DNA of 5,050 nt from Verrucomicrobiota bacterium (lineage in GTDB: Bacteria > Verrucomicrobiota > Lentisphaeria > Victivallales > Victivallaceae). The translations under genes were made by a program, and so were the position numbers. The DNA lies in assembly GCA_023459755.1 (NCBI GenBank), contig JAEWSS010000046.1, positions 1-5,050 on the forward strand, in the 5' to 3' direction. Position 1 is the first letter of the stretch; every line of letters begins with the position of its first letter. Positions 1 to 5,050 of the stretch are shown piece by piece. The notes below the pieces were generated by a model. It saw only the letters and a list, made by a program, of their open reading frames with translations. It searched no databases and was not told the DNA's origin.

Positions 1-696
1 CAGCGCACGGATGTTGCGGCCTTCACGACCGATGATGCGGCCCTTCATTTCGTCGTTCGGCAGCGGAATGGTGGCGGTGGTGCGCTCGTAGGTGCAGTCC
101 GAGGCGTAGCGCTGGATCGCGTAGGTCAAAATGCGGCGCGACTCTTTTTCGGCGCGCTGTTTTGCCTCTTCAACTATGTCGCGCACCAGAAGACCGGACT
201 CATTGACCACTTCGTTTTTGAGTTTTTCCAGCAGTATGTCACGGGCTTCGTCGCGGCTGAGCTGGGCGACGTGTTCGAGTTGTTCGATCTGCTCGGATAT
301 TTTTTTCTGCAGTTCCTGCTCGCGGGTGTTCAGCCGTTCGCGGATCAGGTTGTTTTCCTGAACCTGTTTTTCAACGTCTTTGATTTTTGCGTCGAACTGG
401 TCGCTTTTGCGTTCCAGCGCCTCTTCGCGCTGGGAGAGGCGCTTTTCGTTGTTCTGCTGTTCCTTGCGCCGTTCGCGGATCTCGTCCTCGAATTCTTCGC
501 GCATCTTCAGGATGTCGCTCTTTGCCGCCACTTTAGCTTCGCGCTGAATATGTTCGGCCTCTTTGCGGGCGTCAGCCTTGATCTGTTCGGCGTATTTCCC
601 CGCCGACTTGCGCCGGGAGTTCTGAATCAGCGCGGTCATTATCGCTCCTACGATGAGCCCCACGGCCGCCGCCGACAATCCGATGATTGCATTCAT
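1..696 (-). CDS. rny: Ribonuclease Y, N-terminal part (runs off left edge)
   Basis: RNase Y is a membrane-anchored endoribonuclease that starts mRNA decay at the inner face of the cytoplasmic membrane. I translated 232 codons by hand from the ATG at 694-696, and the frame is open to base 1. Residues 3-24 form a hydrophobic, Gly/Ala-rich membrane segment followed by a basic stop (NSRRK). Residues about 35-190 are a highly charged Glu/Lys/Arg/Gln coiled coil. The family signature PNDEMKGRIIGREGRNIRAL fills residues 213-232, so the window ends inside the KH RNA-binding domain. The catalytic HD domain lies outside; a full protein would be about 520 residues. The start is supported by AAAGGA at 704-709, 7 nt before the ATG. 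It lies 27 nt behind the cyclo-ligase stop, so it is probably the third gene of the rarA operon. The family call is near certain; activity cannot be judged without the HD part. Confidence 0.96.
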   Translation of the reverse strand, partial: MNAIIGLSAAAVGLIVGAIMTALIQNSRRKSAGKYAEQIKADARKEAEHIQREAKVAAKSDILKMREEFEDEIRERRKEQQNNEKRLSQREEALERKSDQFDAKIKDVEKQVQENNLIRERLNTREQELQKKISEQIEQLEHVAQLSRDEARDILLEKLKNEVVNESGLLVRDIVEEAKQRAEKESRRILTYAIQRYASDCTYERTTATIPLPNDEMKGRIIGREGRNIRAL

Positions 697-703
697 TGTC
701 GTG

Positions 704-709
704 TCCTTT
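704..709 (-). promoter_or_regulatory. Ribosome binding site of rny
   Basis: AAAGGA with a 7-nt spacer precedes the ATG at 694-696. A second in-frame ATG would remove the membrane anchor, so this site supports the anchored form. Confidence 0.75.
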
Positions 710-723
710 TGTTCTTGCTTTTT

Positions 724-1296
724 TTAAAAATAGATCATTTCTTTTTCCGTTACCGCCATATCGAGCCGACGGTCATGCGCCTCGCCCGGGATGGCCCCCA
801 ATTCCTGGAAACTGAAAAAAACCCCCAGTTTCCGCCCTCCTGCTCCGGCGAGCAGTCGGTCATAGTACCCCCTGCCGCGTCCGAGCCGGTTCCCGGTGCG
901 GTCGAACGCCATGCCGGGAATTATGTAACTCAACAGTTCGTCGCACTCTTTCCGAGACGCCGCCGGAAGTTCCGCCAGCGGTTCGGGAATGTGATACCGC
1001 CCCTCGCGGAGCATGGTCGAAAAATCTTCGACCTCAACCATTTCATACGCTTTGATGTCGCAATTGAACCTGGGCAGAAACAGCCGTTTGCCGCGACGCT
1101 GCGCCCATTCGACGAATTCCTCAAGGTCGGGTTCATCGCTTCCTGAAGAAAATATGCCAATCATTCCTACGGCGTTCCACAACTTTTCACAACACAGCCG
1201 ACCGCAGATGCCGGCGCTGTAAATTTTGCGCTGTTCGGAGGTAAGCGTCTGGAGTTTTTCCCGGACTTCGCGGCGCAGTTGTGTTTTGTCAATCAT
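724..1296 (-). CDS. fau: 5-formyltetrahydrofolate cyclo-ligase (methenyl-THF synthetase)
   Basis: This cytosolic enzyme uses ATP to convert 5-formyl-THF to 5,10-methenyl-THF, returning a stored or inhibitory folate to the one-carbon pool. The protein has 190 residues, the usual length for the family. Visible features are the N-terminal K-x-x-LR helix (residues 4-8), the FSSGSDEPDL stretch around 49-58 (substrate side), LPRF at 74-77, and HIPEP at 102-106. The hallmark ATP/phosphate-binding run follows: IIPGMAFD (125-132), then G-N-RLGRGRGYYDRLL (135-149). The C-terminal HDRRLDMAVTE (174-184) is also typical. The ATG at 1294-1296 was chosen over an in-frame ATG at 1395 because the longer form adds 33 low-complexity residues and would overlap rarA by 107 nt. 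With this start the overlap is 8 nt (ATGATTGA), suggesting translational coupling; a weak AAAGAG lies 9 nt upstream. The symbol fau (ygfA) is by family. Confidence 0.95.
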   Translation of the reverse strand: MIDKTQLRREVREKLQTLTSEQRKIYSAGICGRLCCEKLWNAVGMIGIFSSGSDEPDLEEFVEWAQRRGKRLFLPRFNCDIKAYEMVEVEDFSTMLREGRYHIPEPLAELPAASRKECDELLSYIIPGMAFDRTGNRLGRGRGYYDRLLAGAGGRKLGVFFSFQELGAIPGEAHDRRLDMAVTEKEMIYF

Positions 1297-2647
1297 TTTT
1301 CCGGTCTCTTTCCGCCTGCGTCCGCAGTTTATCCCAGTAGTCGAGCCGCTCCTTGATTTTTGCCTCGTATCCGGCTCCCGATCCGTTGATGACATAATAT
1401 TTTTTGGGAACCGTCATATAATCCTGAACCGCGAAGCCGCCGGTGCTGTGCGGATATATGTAGCCTTCCTGATGATGGTTTTCCCGGCCGCCGGCGGAAT
1501 TTTTGTCGCGCAGAATATTCGGTATCGGCTGAACCCGGTTGTGCTGAACGTCGTCCAGCGCCGCGCCGATCGCCCGGTAGGAGGCATTGCTTTTGGGGGC
1601 GGTGGCGCAGTAGGTTACCGCCTGAGCCAAAATTAATTTGGCCTCCGGCAGACCGACAAAATCCACCCCGTGCATGGCGCTTACCGCCACGGTCAACGCC
1701 CGCGGATCGGCATTGCCGACGTCTTCCGAGGCGAAAATAACGATTCTGCGGGCAATGAAGCGGATATCTTCGCCGGCGTCCAGCATTTTTGCCAGATAAT
1801 ATATTGCGGCGTCCGGATCGCTGCCGCGCATGCTTTTTATAAAAGCGCTGGCGGTGTCGTAATGGCCGTCGTCGCCGTAGTTTGCAATCTTTTTCTGGAT
1901 TGACTCCATTGCGTCTTCCAGTTTTACCGTCACCGTGCCGTCCGCGTTGCACGGGGTGGTGGTGGCAGCAAGCTCAAGTGCGTTCAGCGCCCGTCTGGCA
2001 TCGCCTTCGCAGGCGGCGGCAAGAAATTTTGCGGCCGTCTCTTCAAGTTTTACCTGCCCCTCCGGCCAGGCCCGCGGATCGTTCACCGCCCGGTCGAGCA
2101 GCGTCAGAATGTCCGCCTCGGAAAGCGGCTCAAGCAGAAAAACCAGCGACCGCGACAGCAGCGCCCCGACTACATAAAACTGCGGGTTGTGCGTGGTGGC
2201 GCCGATCAGCCGGACATTTCCGTTTTCCACGTCCGGCAGCAGCGAGTCCTGCTGCGACTTGGAGAAGCGGTGAATTTCGTCCACAAACAGAATGGTGCGG
2301 CGGCGGTGCAGCTGGTAGCGGGTCAGTGCCGCTGTGACTTCGCGCCGGATGTCGGCCACACTGCTGGTGACGCCGGACAGCCGGACAAAGGTGCAGTCGG
2401 TGGTGTTCGCAATAATTTCGGCCAGACTGGTTTTACCGGTTCCCGGCGGTCCGGAAAGGATGATCGAGCTGAAACGGTCGGCTTCCACGGCGCGGCGCAG
2501 AAGTTTGCCCGGGGCAAGCAGATGCTGCTGCCCGGCATATTCGTCAAAGGTGCGCGGACGCATGCGTGCCGCCAGCGGCTGCGGCGCCGAAACGGCTCCG
2601 GCCGCGCCTTTATGTTCTTCCGCATCGAGAAAATTAACCTGTTCCAT
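1289..2647 (-). CDS. rarA: Replication-associated recombination protein RarA (MgsA-type AAA+ ATPase)
   Basis: RarA/MgsA/WRNIP1 proteins are AAA+ ATPases related to clamp-loader subunits that act at stalled replication forks with SSB, in the cytosol. The 452-residue product has the complete set: N-terminal PLAARMRPRTFDEYAGQ (24-40), Walker A GPPGTGKT (66-73), Walker B ILFVDEIH (119-126), sensor 1 GATTHNP (149-155), arginine-finger region LLSRS (163-167) and sensor 2 GDARRALNALE (215-225). The C-terminal tetramerisation part is also typical: RGSDPDAAIYYLAKML (274-289), ARRIVIFASEDVGNADPRAL (299-318), AVTYCATAPKSNASY (343-357) and YIYPH (396-400). The start ATG at 2645-2647 matches the usual family N-terminus. 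An AGGGG directly touches the ATG, which is too close for a normal Shine-Dalgarno site. The frame stays open back to a TGA at 2849-2851 but offers no upstream ATG, GTG or TTG. It is the first gene of a unit with the cyclo-ligase and rny genes, reached through a long leader. Confidence 0.97.
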   Translation of the reverse strand: MEQVNFLDAEEHKGAAGAVSAPQPLAARMRPRTFDEYAGQQHLLAPGKLLRRAVEADRFSSIILSGPPGTGKTSLAEIIANTTDCTFVRLSGVTSSVADIRREVTAALTRYQLHRRRTILFVDEIHRFSKSQQDSLLPDVENGNVRLIGATTHNPQFYVVGALLSRSLVFLLEPLSEADILTLLDRAVNDPRAWPEGQVKLEETAAKFLAAACEGDARRALNALELAATTTPCNADGTVTVKLEDAMESIQKKIANYGDDGHYDTASAFIKSMRGSDPDAAIYYLAKMLDAGEDIRFIARRIVIFASEDVGNADPRALTVAVSAMHGVDFVGLPEAKLILAQAVTYCATAPKSNASYRAIGAALDDVQHNRVQPIPNILRDKNSAGGRENHHQEGYIYPHSTGGFAVQDYMTVPKKYYVINGSGAGYEAKIKERLDYWDKLRTQAERDRKND

Positions 2648-2871
2648 CCCCTGATCAGAGCAAGAGCGGCGCCGGACATCCGTATCGATCGGACGATTAG
2701 CTATGGCAGACAGCAGACAATCGCCTCCGCGGCTTTCGCACTCATTTTTTTGCGACTGCCCGGAGGAATATGTTTTACGCCCCGGCGCGGAGTTGTGCTC
2801 CGTCCGTTTCGTGACGCTCCCAATAAAATCGTACCGGCGAACTGATATTCAACGTAAGCTCACCTTCCATA
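2648..2871 (-). promoter_or_regulatory. Long structured leader of rarA, possible small RNA
   Basis: This non-coding stretch lies between the predicted transcription start and the rarA ATG. Hairpins on the minus strand are: CGGAG-CACAA-CTCCG (2788-2802); a strong compound stem-loop (2724-2766) of 6+3+5 bp; and CGTCCG-ATCGATA-CGGATG (2677-2695, one G-U). CGCCGG (2834-2839) can also pair with CCGGCG (2670-2675), closing a domain of about 170 nt. There is no T run after any stem, so terminator or attenuator function is not evident. A 31-codon frame (2775-2870) opens at the presumed start of transcription. It does not match the THF riboswitch as I know it. A 6S-type RNA is possible from context only. 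Confidence 0.35.
2724..2766 (-). other. Strong stem-loop in the rarA leader
   Basis: The minus-strand stem is CCTCCG (2761-2766) with CGGAGG (2724-2729), then GGC (2758-2760) with GCC (2731-2733), a 2x2 AG/AA internal loop, and TCGCA (2751-2755) with TGCGA (2736-2740). G2730 is bulged. The loop is ten bases with six A (2741-2750). Fourteen pairs in 43 nt is more than expected by chance in a spacer. No T run follows, so it is not an intrinsic terminator. Confidence 0.6.
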
Positions 2872-2877
2872 TATAAA

Positions 2878-2886
2878 ATTATATCA
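2878..2886 (-). promoter_or_regulatory. Extended -10 promoter of the rarA operon
   Basis: The minus strand reads TGATATAAT, an exact TGn-TATAAT extended -10 element. At 17-nt spacing the -35 position (2901-2906) reads CTGTCG, only 3 of 6 to TTGACA, which is common for extended -10 promoters. Initiation would fall near 2871, leaving a leader of about 220 nt before the rarA ATG. The spot is AT-rich within a GC-rich region, and no competing promoter was found closer to rarA. Confidence 0.65.
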
Positions 2887-2891
2887 AAGCG

Positions 2892-2914
2892 CTGTTCCGG
2901 CGACAGATTGTCGC
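2892..2914. promoter_or_regulatory. Overlapping dyads at the -35 region, possible operator
   Basis: GCGACA-gat-TGTCGC (2900-2914) is a perfect 6-bp inverted repeat with a 3-nt centre. It overlaps CTGT-N7-ACAG (2892-2906). Both sit immediately upstream of the extended -10 element, over the -35 region, where a repressor or activator would act. CTGT-N7-ACAG resembles the proteobacterial LexA box but is one base too short (N8 expected), so no regulator is assigned. Confidence 0.3.
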
Positions 2915-2950
2915 ACGGCTCGCTGTACCTTAATATAACAACCGGAATGG

Positions 2951-2990
2951 AAAAAAAAAGCCTGAAATTTAAAAAAACACAAGTTTTTTA
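2951..2990 (-). terminator. Weak AT-rich hairpin and T runs after the GH127 gene
   Basis: Directly at the GH127 stop, the minus strand can form a 7-bp stem AAAAAAC/GTTTTTT with a TTGT loop (2972-2989), and a run of nine T follows at 2951-2959. The stem has only one G-C pair, so it is a poor intrinsic terminator on its own. It is the only candidate between the GH127 gene and the next promoter. Confidence 0.3.
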
Positions 2991-4847
2991 TGAATTTTCC
3001 ATTTCGGCGGGAAACAGCGGCATTTCGGTAAGGCGCAGCGTGGTGAATCCGTAAGGGATCAAGCGGATTTTTCGCACCAGGCCGAATCCGTCCGACTCCG
3101 GCAATTCGGAGCAGACGCCGCGGCAGCCCGGAGCCGTCCGCCAGGTCAGGCGGCGCATTGTCGCCTCCAGCGCAAGCGGCGAATCGCCGGACTTGAAAAA
3201 ATCAATATCATTGCCGGAACGCACCGCATCCAATTTTGCGTCGGCGAATGCGAAGTTCCAGTCTCCGACCGGTGCGACCTCATAGTCGCAGTATGGAAAC
3301 TTGCGTTCCACATTGTCGCGCACATATTCAAGTTTGCGCCATTCGCCCTGAATCGGCAATGCAAAAACGAGATTGCCGCGCCGGGCGCAGTGAAGACCGT
3401 AAGGCCGCGTTTCCAGTCGGGGTTCAAACTCAAGTTTTACCCGGACTTCGCTTCGTCCGGCCGGCCAAACGCGGCGCACTGCGCAGATTTTTCCGGGCAG
3501 GACCGACCTGCCGTCCACCGTCGCTCGAACCGCCGACTTCGGAATCCGTATCTCCAGCGTGAACTCCAGCGCTTTTTCCGCCGTGACAATATAGTTCAGC
3601 GTATCGTTGAACGGGTAGCCGGTTTCCAGCATGCACGTTGCATTAACGCCGTCATGCCGGAAGTCAACCGAGCTTGGCAGAAGAACGGCGGAGAAAATGC
3701 CGCTTTGTGAGCGCATAAATGACGCCAGCGCCAGCTTCGGCCAGCCCTGACCGAAATTCGCGGTACAGCAGCCGTAACATGGCTCCAGCCCGAACAGCCC
3801 GGATTCGCCGTTGTTGGTTGTCCAGACCGGAGTTTTTTCAATCAGACAGCCGATCTGATTGACCTCCTGATCGTATTGATGCGTCCACATGTCGGCCGAA
3901 ACCGCGGCGGGGAGGGCGTTGAACGCCAGCAGCTCCAGCCGGTCGCCCCATTCCGGGTCGCCGGTGGCGGCCAGCAAAAGCTCCTCCGAGTACATTGCTT
4001 CGACCACCGCGCACAATTCGGTGCCTTGAATCGGAGAGTTTCCGGCCAGACATTCGTCGCCGTTGAAAAGTCCCCATGCGTTGCCGTGACGCGCCCGGAT
4101 CGCCTGCAAAAGGGTTGCCGCGCTTTTGTCCGGTGCTCCGGAACCGGTCATGATGCCGAGTGCTTCGCCTTTCAGCGCCATCGCCAGATTGACTACGTGC
4201 AACTCGTAGCTCCAGTTTTTTGACTTGCCGGTTTGCGGCAGCCGGTCGATCAGCGTTCGATAGTCGAACCCCTGCCGGCGCAGTTCGGCCGCCAGTTCCG
4301 CCAGCCACGGTTCCGGAGTCTGCCGGTTGAGCCATTCGATCGGGATCAGACACTCAAACCAGCGGAATTTCCCCCAGTTGAACAGCGGAAATTTTGCAAT
4401 GTGCGTTTGCAGACATTTCAACGCCCGGCTGACCGCGGTGATGATATGCGGCTTCTGCCCGGGAAAACAGTCGGCGGCCGCGGTCAGAACTTTACAGATC
4501 AAAAAGACCGCCCAAACATCGTATCCGGCACGTTCGGACTGCGGACAGGGGCACGGCCAGCCGTCCGGCTCCTGGCGTGACAAAATGGCGGAGACGTATT
4601 TTTCGGCTTTCGACTTCAGCACGGGATCGTCCAGCAGAACGGCCAGCGGTATCAAGCCGTCCAGCCAGTATGGAAAACGCTCCCACCCCTCGCGGTCGCC
4701 GCCGATCCAGCGGCTGTCGCGGACGTCCGGCCACACCGCGTCAAGGTTGCCGCACAGTCCGGACGCCTGAGTCTGAAGCTGGCGTTTCAACCAGCCGGAA
4801 ACCTTGAGCGCTTCCGGCGGGAAAAATTCGTATCTTGCCTGCGGCAT
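2988..4847 (-). CDS. Glycoside hydrolase family 127 (DUF1680) protein, likely beta-L-arabinofuranosidase-like
   Basis: Family GH127 enzymes are retaining hydrolases, characterised mainly as beta-L-arabinofuranosidases, that use a zinc-bound cysteine as nucleophile. The 619-residue product carries a typical N-terminal (alpha/alpha) part with WIGGDREGWERFPYWLDGL (47-65). The presumed metal/catalytic set is present: E277-x-C279 (in GTELCAVVEAM) and C360-C361 (in GCCTANFGQGWP). These match Glu338, Cys340, Cys417 and Cys418 of B. longum HypBA1, so C360 would be the nucleophile. The acid/base is less clear; E265 in NGDECLAG is the best candidate. Residues after about 380 look like the beta-sandwich domains. 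There is no signal peptide or membrane segment, so it is probably cytosolic and acts on imported oligosaccharides. The start is fixed by GGAGGG 5 nt before the ATG. A terminator upstream and a 340-nt gap downstream suggest it is monocistronic. No transporter or regulator is visible. Family assignment is strong; the exact substrate is unknown. Confidence 0.88.
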   Translation of the reverse strand: MPQARYEFFPPEALKVSGWLKRQLQTQASGLCGNLDAVWPDVRDSRWIGGDREGWERFPYWLDGLIPLAVLLDDPVLKSKAEKYVSAILSRQEPDGWPCPCPQSERAGYDVWAVFLICKVLTAAADCFPGQKPHIITAVSRALKCLQTHIAKFPLFNWGKFRWFECLIPIEWLNRQTPEPWLAELAAELRRQGFDYRTLIDRLPQTGKSKNWSYELHVVNLAMALKGEALGIMTGSGAPDKSAATLLQAIRARHGNAWGLFNGDECLAGNSPIQGTELCAVVEAMYSEELLLAATGDPEWGDRLELLAFNALPAAVSADMWTHQYDQEVNQIGCLIEKTPVWTTNNGESGLFGLEPCYGCCTANFGQGWPKLALASFMRSQSGIFSAVLLPSSVDFRHDGVNATCMLETGYPFNDTLNYIVTAEKALEFTLEIRIPKSAVRATVDGRSVLPGKICAVRRVWPAGRSEVRVKLEFEPRLETRPYGLHCARRGNLVFALPIQGEWRKLEYVRDNVERKFPYCDYEVAPVGDWNFAFADAKLDAVRSGNDIDFFKSGDSPLALEATMRRLTWRTAPGCRGVCSELPESDGFGLVRKIRLIPYGFTTLRLTEMPLFPAEMENS

Positions 4848-4852
4848 GATCG

Positions 4853-4858
4853 CCCTCC
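4853..4858 (-). promoter_or_regulatory. Ribosome binding site of the GH127 gene
   Basis: GGAGGG lies 5 nt before the ATG at 4845-4847. It is the best Shine-Dalgarno match in the window and decides the start of the GH127 protein. Confidence 0.85.
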
Positions 4859-4878
4859 GTTGTTGTCGTTATGCCATT

Positions 4879-4907
4879 ACAATAGCTCCGATGAGGACCT
4901 TTTGCAA
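4879..4907 (-). promoter_or_regulatory. Candidate promoter of the GH127 gene
   Basis: Between the upstream terminator and the GH127 start the minus strand has TTGCAA (4902-4907, 4 of 6 to TTGACA), a 17-nt spacer, and TATTGT (4879-4884, 4 of 6 to TATAAT). Initiation would fall near 4872, giving a short leader of about 25 nt that contains the Shine-Dalgarno site. The spacing is optimal, but both boxes are imperfect, so the match could be chance. No clear operator palindrome was found beside it. Confidence 0.4.
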
Positions 4908-4926
4908 GAAGCCGCCGGCACTTCGC

Positions 4927-4983
4927 AAAAAAACATCCGCCCGTCCGCCGCCGGGAGATGGAACCGGCGGCAGACGGACGGAT
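4927..4983 (-). terminator. Strong intrinsic terminator of an upstream minus-strand gene
   Basis: The arms 4964-4983 and 4935-4954 form a 20-bp GC-rich stem with a 9-nt loop (4955-4963). The stem is followed on the minus strand by one G and a run of seven T (4933-4927). On minus-strand RNA all 20 positions pair, two as G-U wobbles. On plus-strand RNA those two positions would be C-A mismatches, and no T run follows. The structure is therefore tuned for minus-strand transcription and should insulate the GH127 gene from its upstream neighbour. Confidence 0.92.
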
Positions 4984-5019
4984 TGTGGGTAATCCCAATC
5001 CTGACGGTCTGTGCGTTTT

Positions 5020-5050
5020 TTATATTGCCATACCGCGTGCCGGCATGACT
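5020..5050 (-). CDS. Possible C-terminal end of an upstream gene
   Basis: A strong minus-strand terminator at 4927-4983 implies that a gene entering from the right ends just before it. One minus-strand frame gives VMPARGMAI followed by TAA at 5020-5022, 36 nt before the terminator stem, which is a normal distance. The other two frames stay open through the terminator hairpin and are less likely to be the real coding end. Nine residues are too few to name a family, and the stop could also be fortuitous. Confidence 0.25.
   Translation of the reverse strand, partial: VMPARGMAI

Noticed and set aside
271..1146. A 291-codon open frame on the plus strand
   Set aside because: It lies antisense across the rny coiled-coil region and the cyclo-ligase gene, both clearly real. 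Its residues are a mirror of their codon bias, with Phe/Leu-rich stretches opposite Glu/Lys codons and no recognisable motif.
1297..1395. Upstream ATG giving the cyclo-ligase a 33-residue N-terminal extension
   Set aside because: The extension would overlap the rarA coding region by 107 nt, is polar and low in complexity, and is not part of the family, which starts just before the K-x-x-LR helix.
1329..1952. A 207-codon minus-strand frame inside rarA, rich in Arg and Gly
   Set aside because: It is an out-of-frame shadow of rarA, which carries all AAA+ motifs in the other frame.
2724..2766. Intrinsic terminator or attenuator in the rarA leader
   Set aside because: The stem is strong, but no T run follows on either strand.
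2189..2845. A 218-codon plus-strand frame spanning the rarA 5' part and its leader
   Set aside because: It is antisense to the Walker A/B region of rarA and shows no family motif or ribosome binding site.
2648..2871. THF riboswitch before a folate gene
   Set aside because: The leader precedes rarA, not the cyclo-ligase directly, and I see none of the conserved THF riboswitch core sequences or its three-way arrangement.
2892..2906. LexA box (CTGT...ACAG)
   Set aside because: The spacer is 7 rather than 8 bases, and only part of the TGTTC-type motif of some other phyla is present. It is kept only as an undefined dyad.
3838..4353. A 171-codon minus-strand frame inside the GH127 gene
   Set aside because: It is out of frame with the GH127 catalytic motifs and is biased to Arg/Gly/Ala, as expected for a shifted frame in GC-rich DNA.

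Overview
All four supportable genes in this window lie on the minus strand, at roughly 57% G+C by eye, so transcription runs from right to left. The gene set is a membrane-anchored RNase Y, a RarA-type AAA+ ATPase whose sensor region reads GATTHNP, and a cytoplasmic GH127/DUF1680 sugar hydrolase. With purine-rich Shine-Dalgarno sites and moderate-high G+C, this would suit a carbohydrate-degrading bacterium such as a Lentisphaerota/Verrucomicrobiota relative. That placement is an inference of low to moderate confidence; no rRNA or other marker gene is present.

Layout from right to left (direction of transcription). At 5020-5050 there may be the last codons of an upstream gene. It is followed by a very strong intrinsic terminator (4927-4983: 20-bp stem, 9-nt loop, T7). 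Next comes a short promoter region and an excellent Shine-Dalgarno site in front of a 619-codon GH127-family gene (2988-4847), which appears to be transcribed on its own. The gap at 2648-2987 holds a weak AT-rich hairpin behind the GH127 gene, then an exact extended -10 promoter element (2878-2886) with overlapping dyads just upstream. It ends with an unusually long (about 220 nt) structured leader before rarA.

The second transcription unit is rarA (1289-2647), a 5-formyltetrahydrofolate cyclo-ligase gene (724-1296, overlapping rarA by 8 nt) and rny (start at 696, running off the left edge inside its KH domain). The tight spacing (8-nt overlap, then 27 nt) indicates co-transcription and probable translational coupling of the first two. 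The unit joins replication-fork maintenance (RarA), one-carbon/folate salvage (cyclo-ligase) and mRNA turnover (RNase Y). These are housekeeping roles with no obvious shared substrate, so the linkage is more likely a conserved growth-related operon than a pathway.

No mobile element, CRISPR array, tRNA or rRNA was seen. The least explained part is the structured leader before rarA. It contains a 14-bp stem-loop and a second 6-bp stem-loop, and it starts almost exactly at a 31-codon possible leaderless reading frame. A small RNA of the 6S type is worth testing there because of the neighbouring genes, but I could not recognise the 6S fold.
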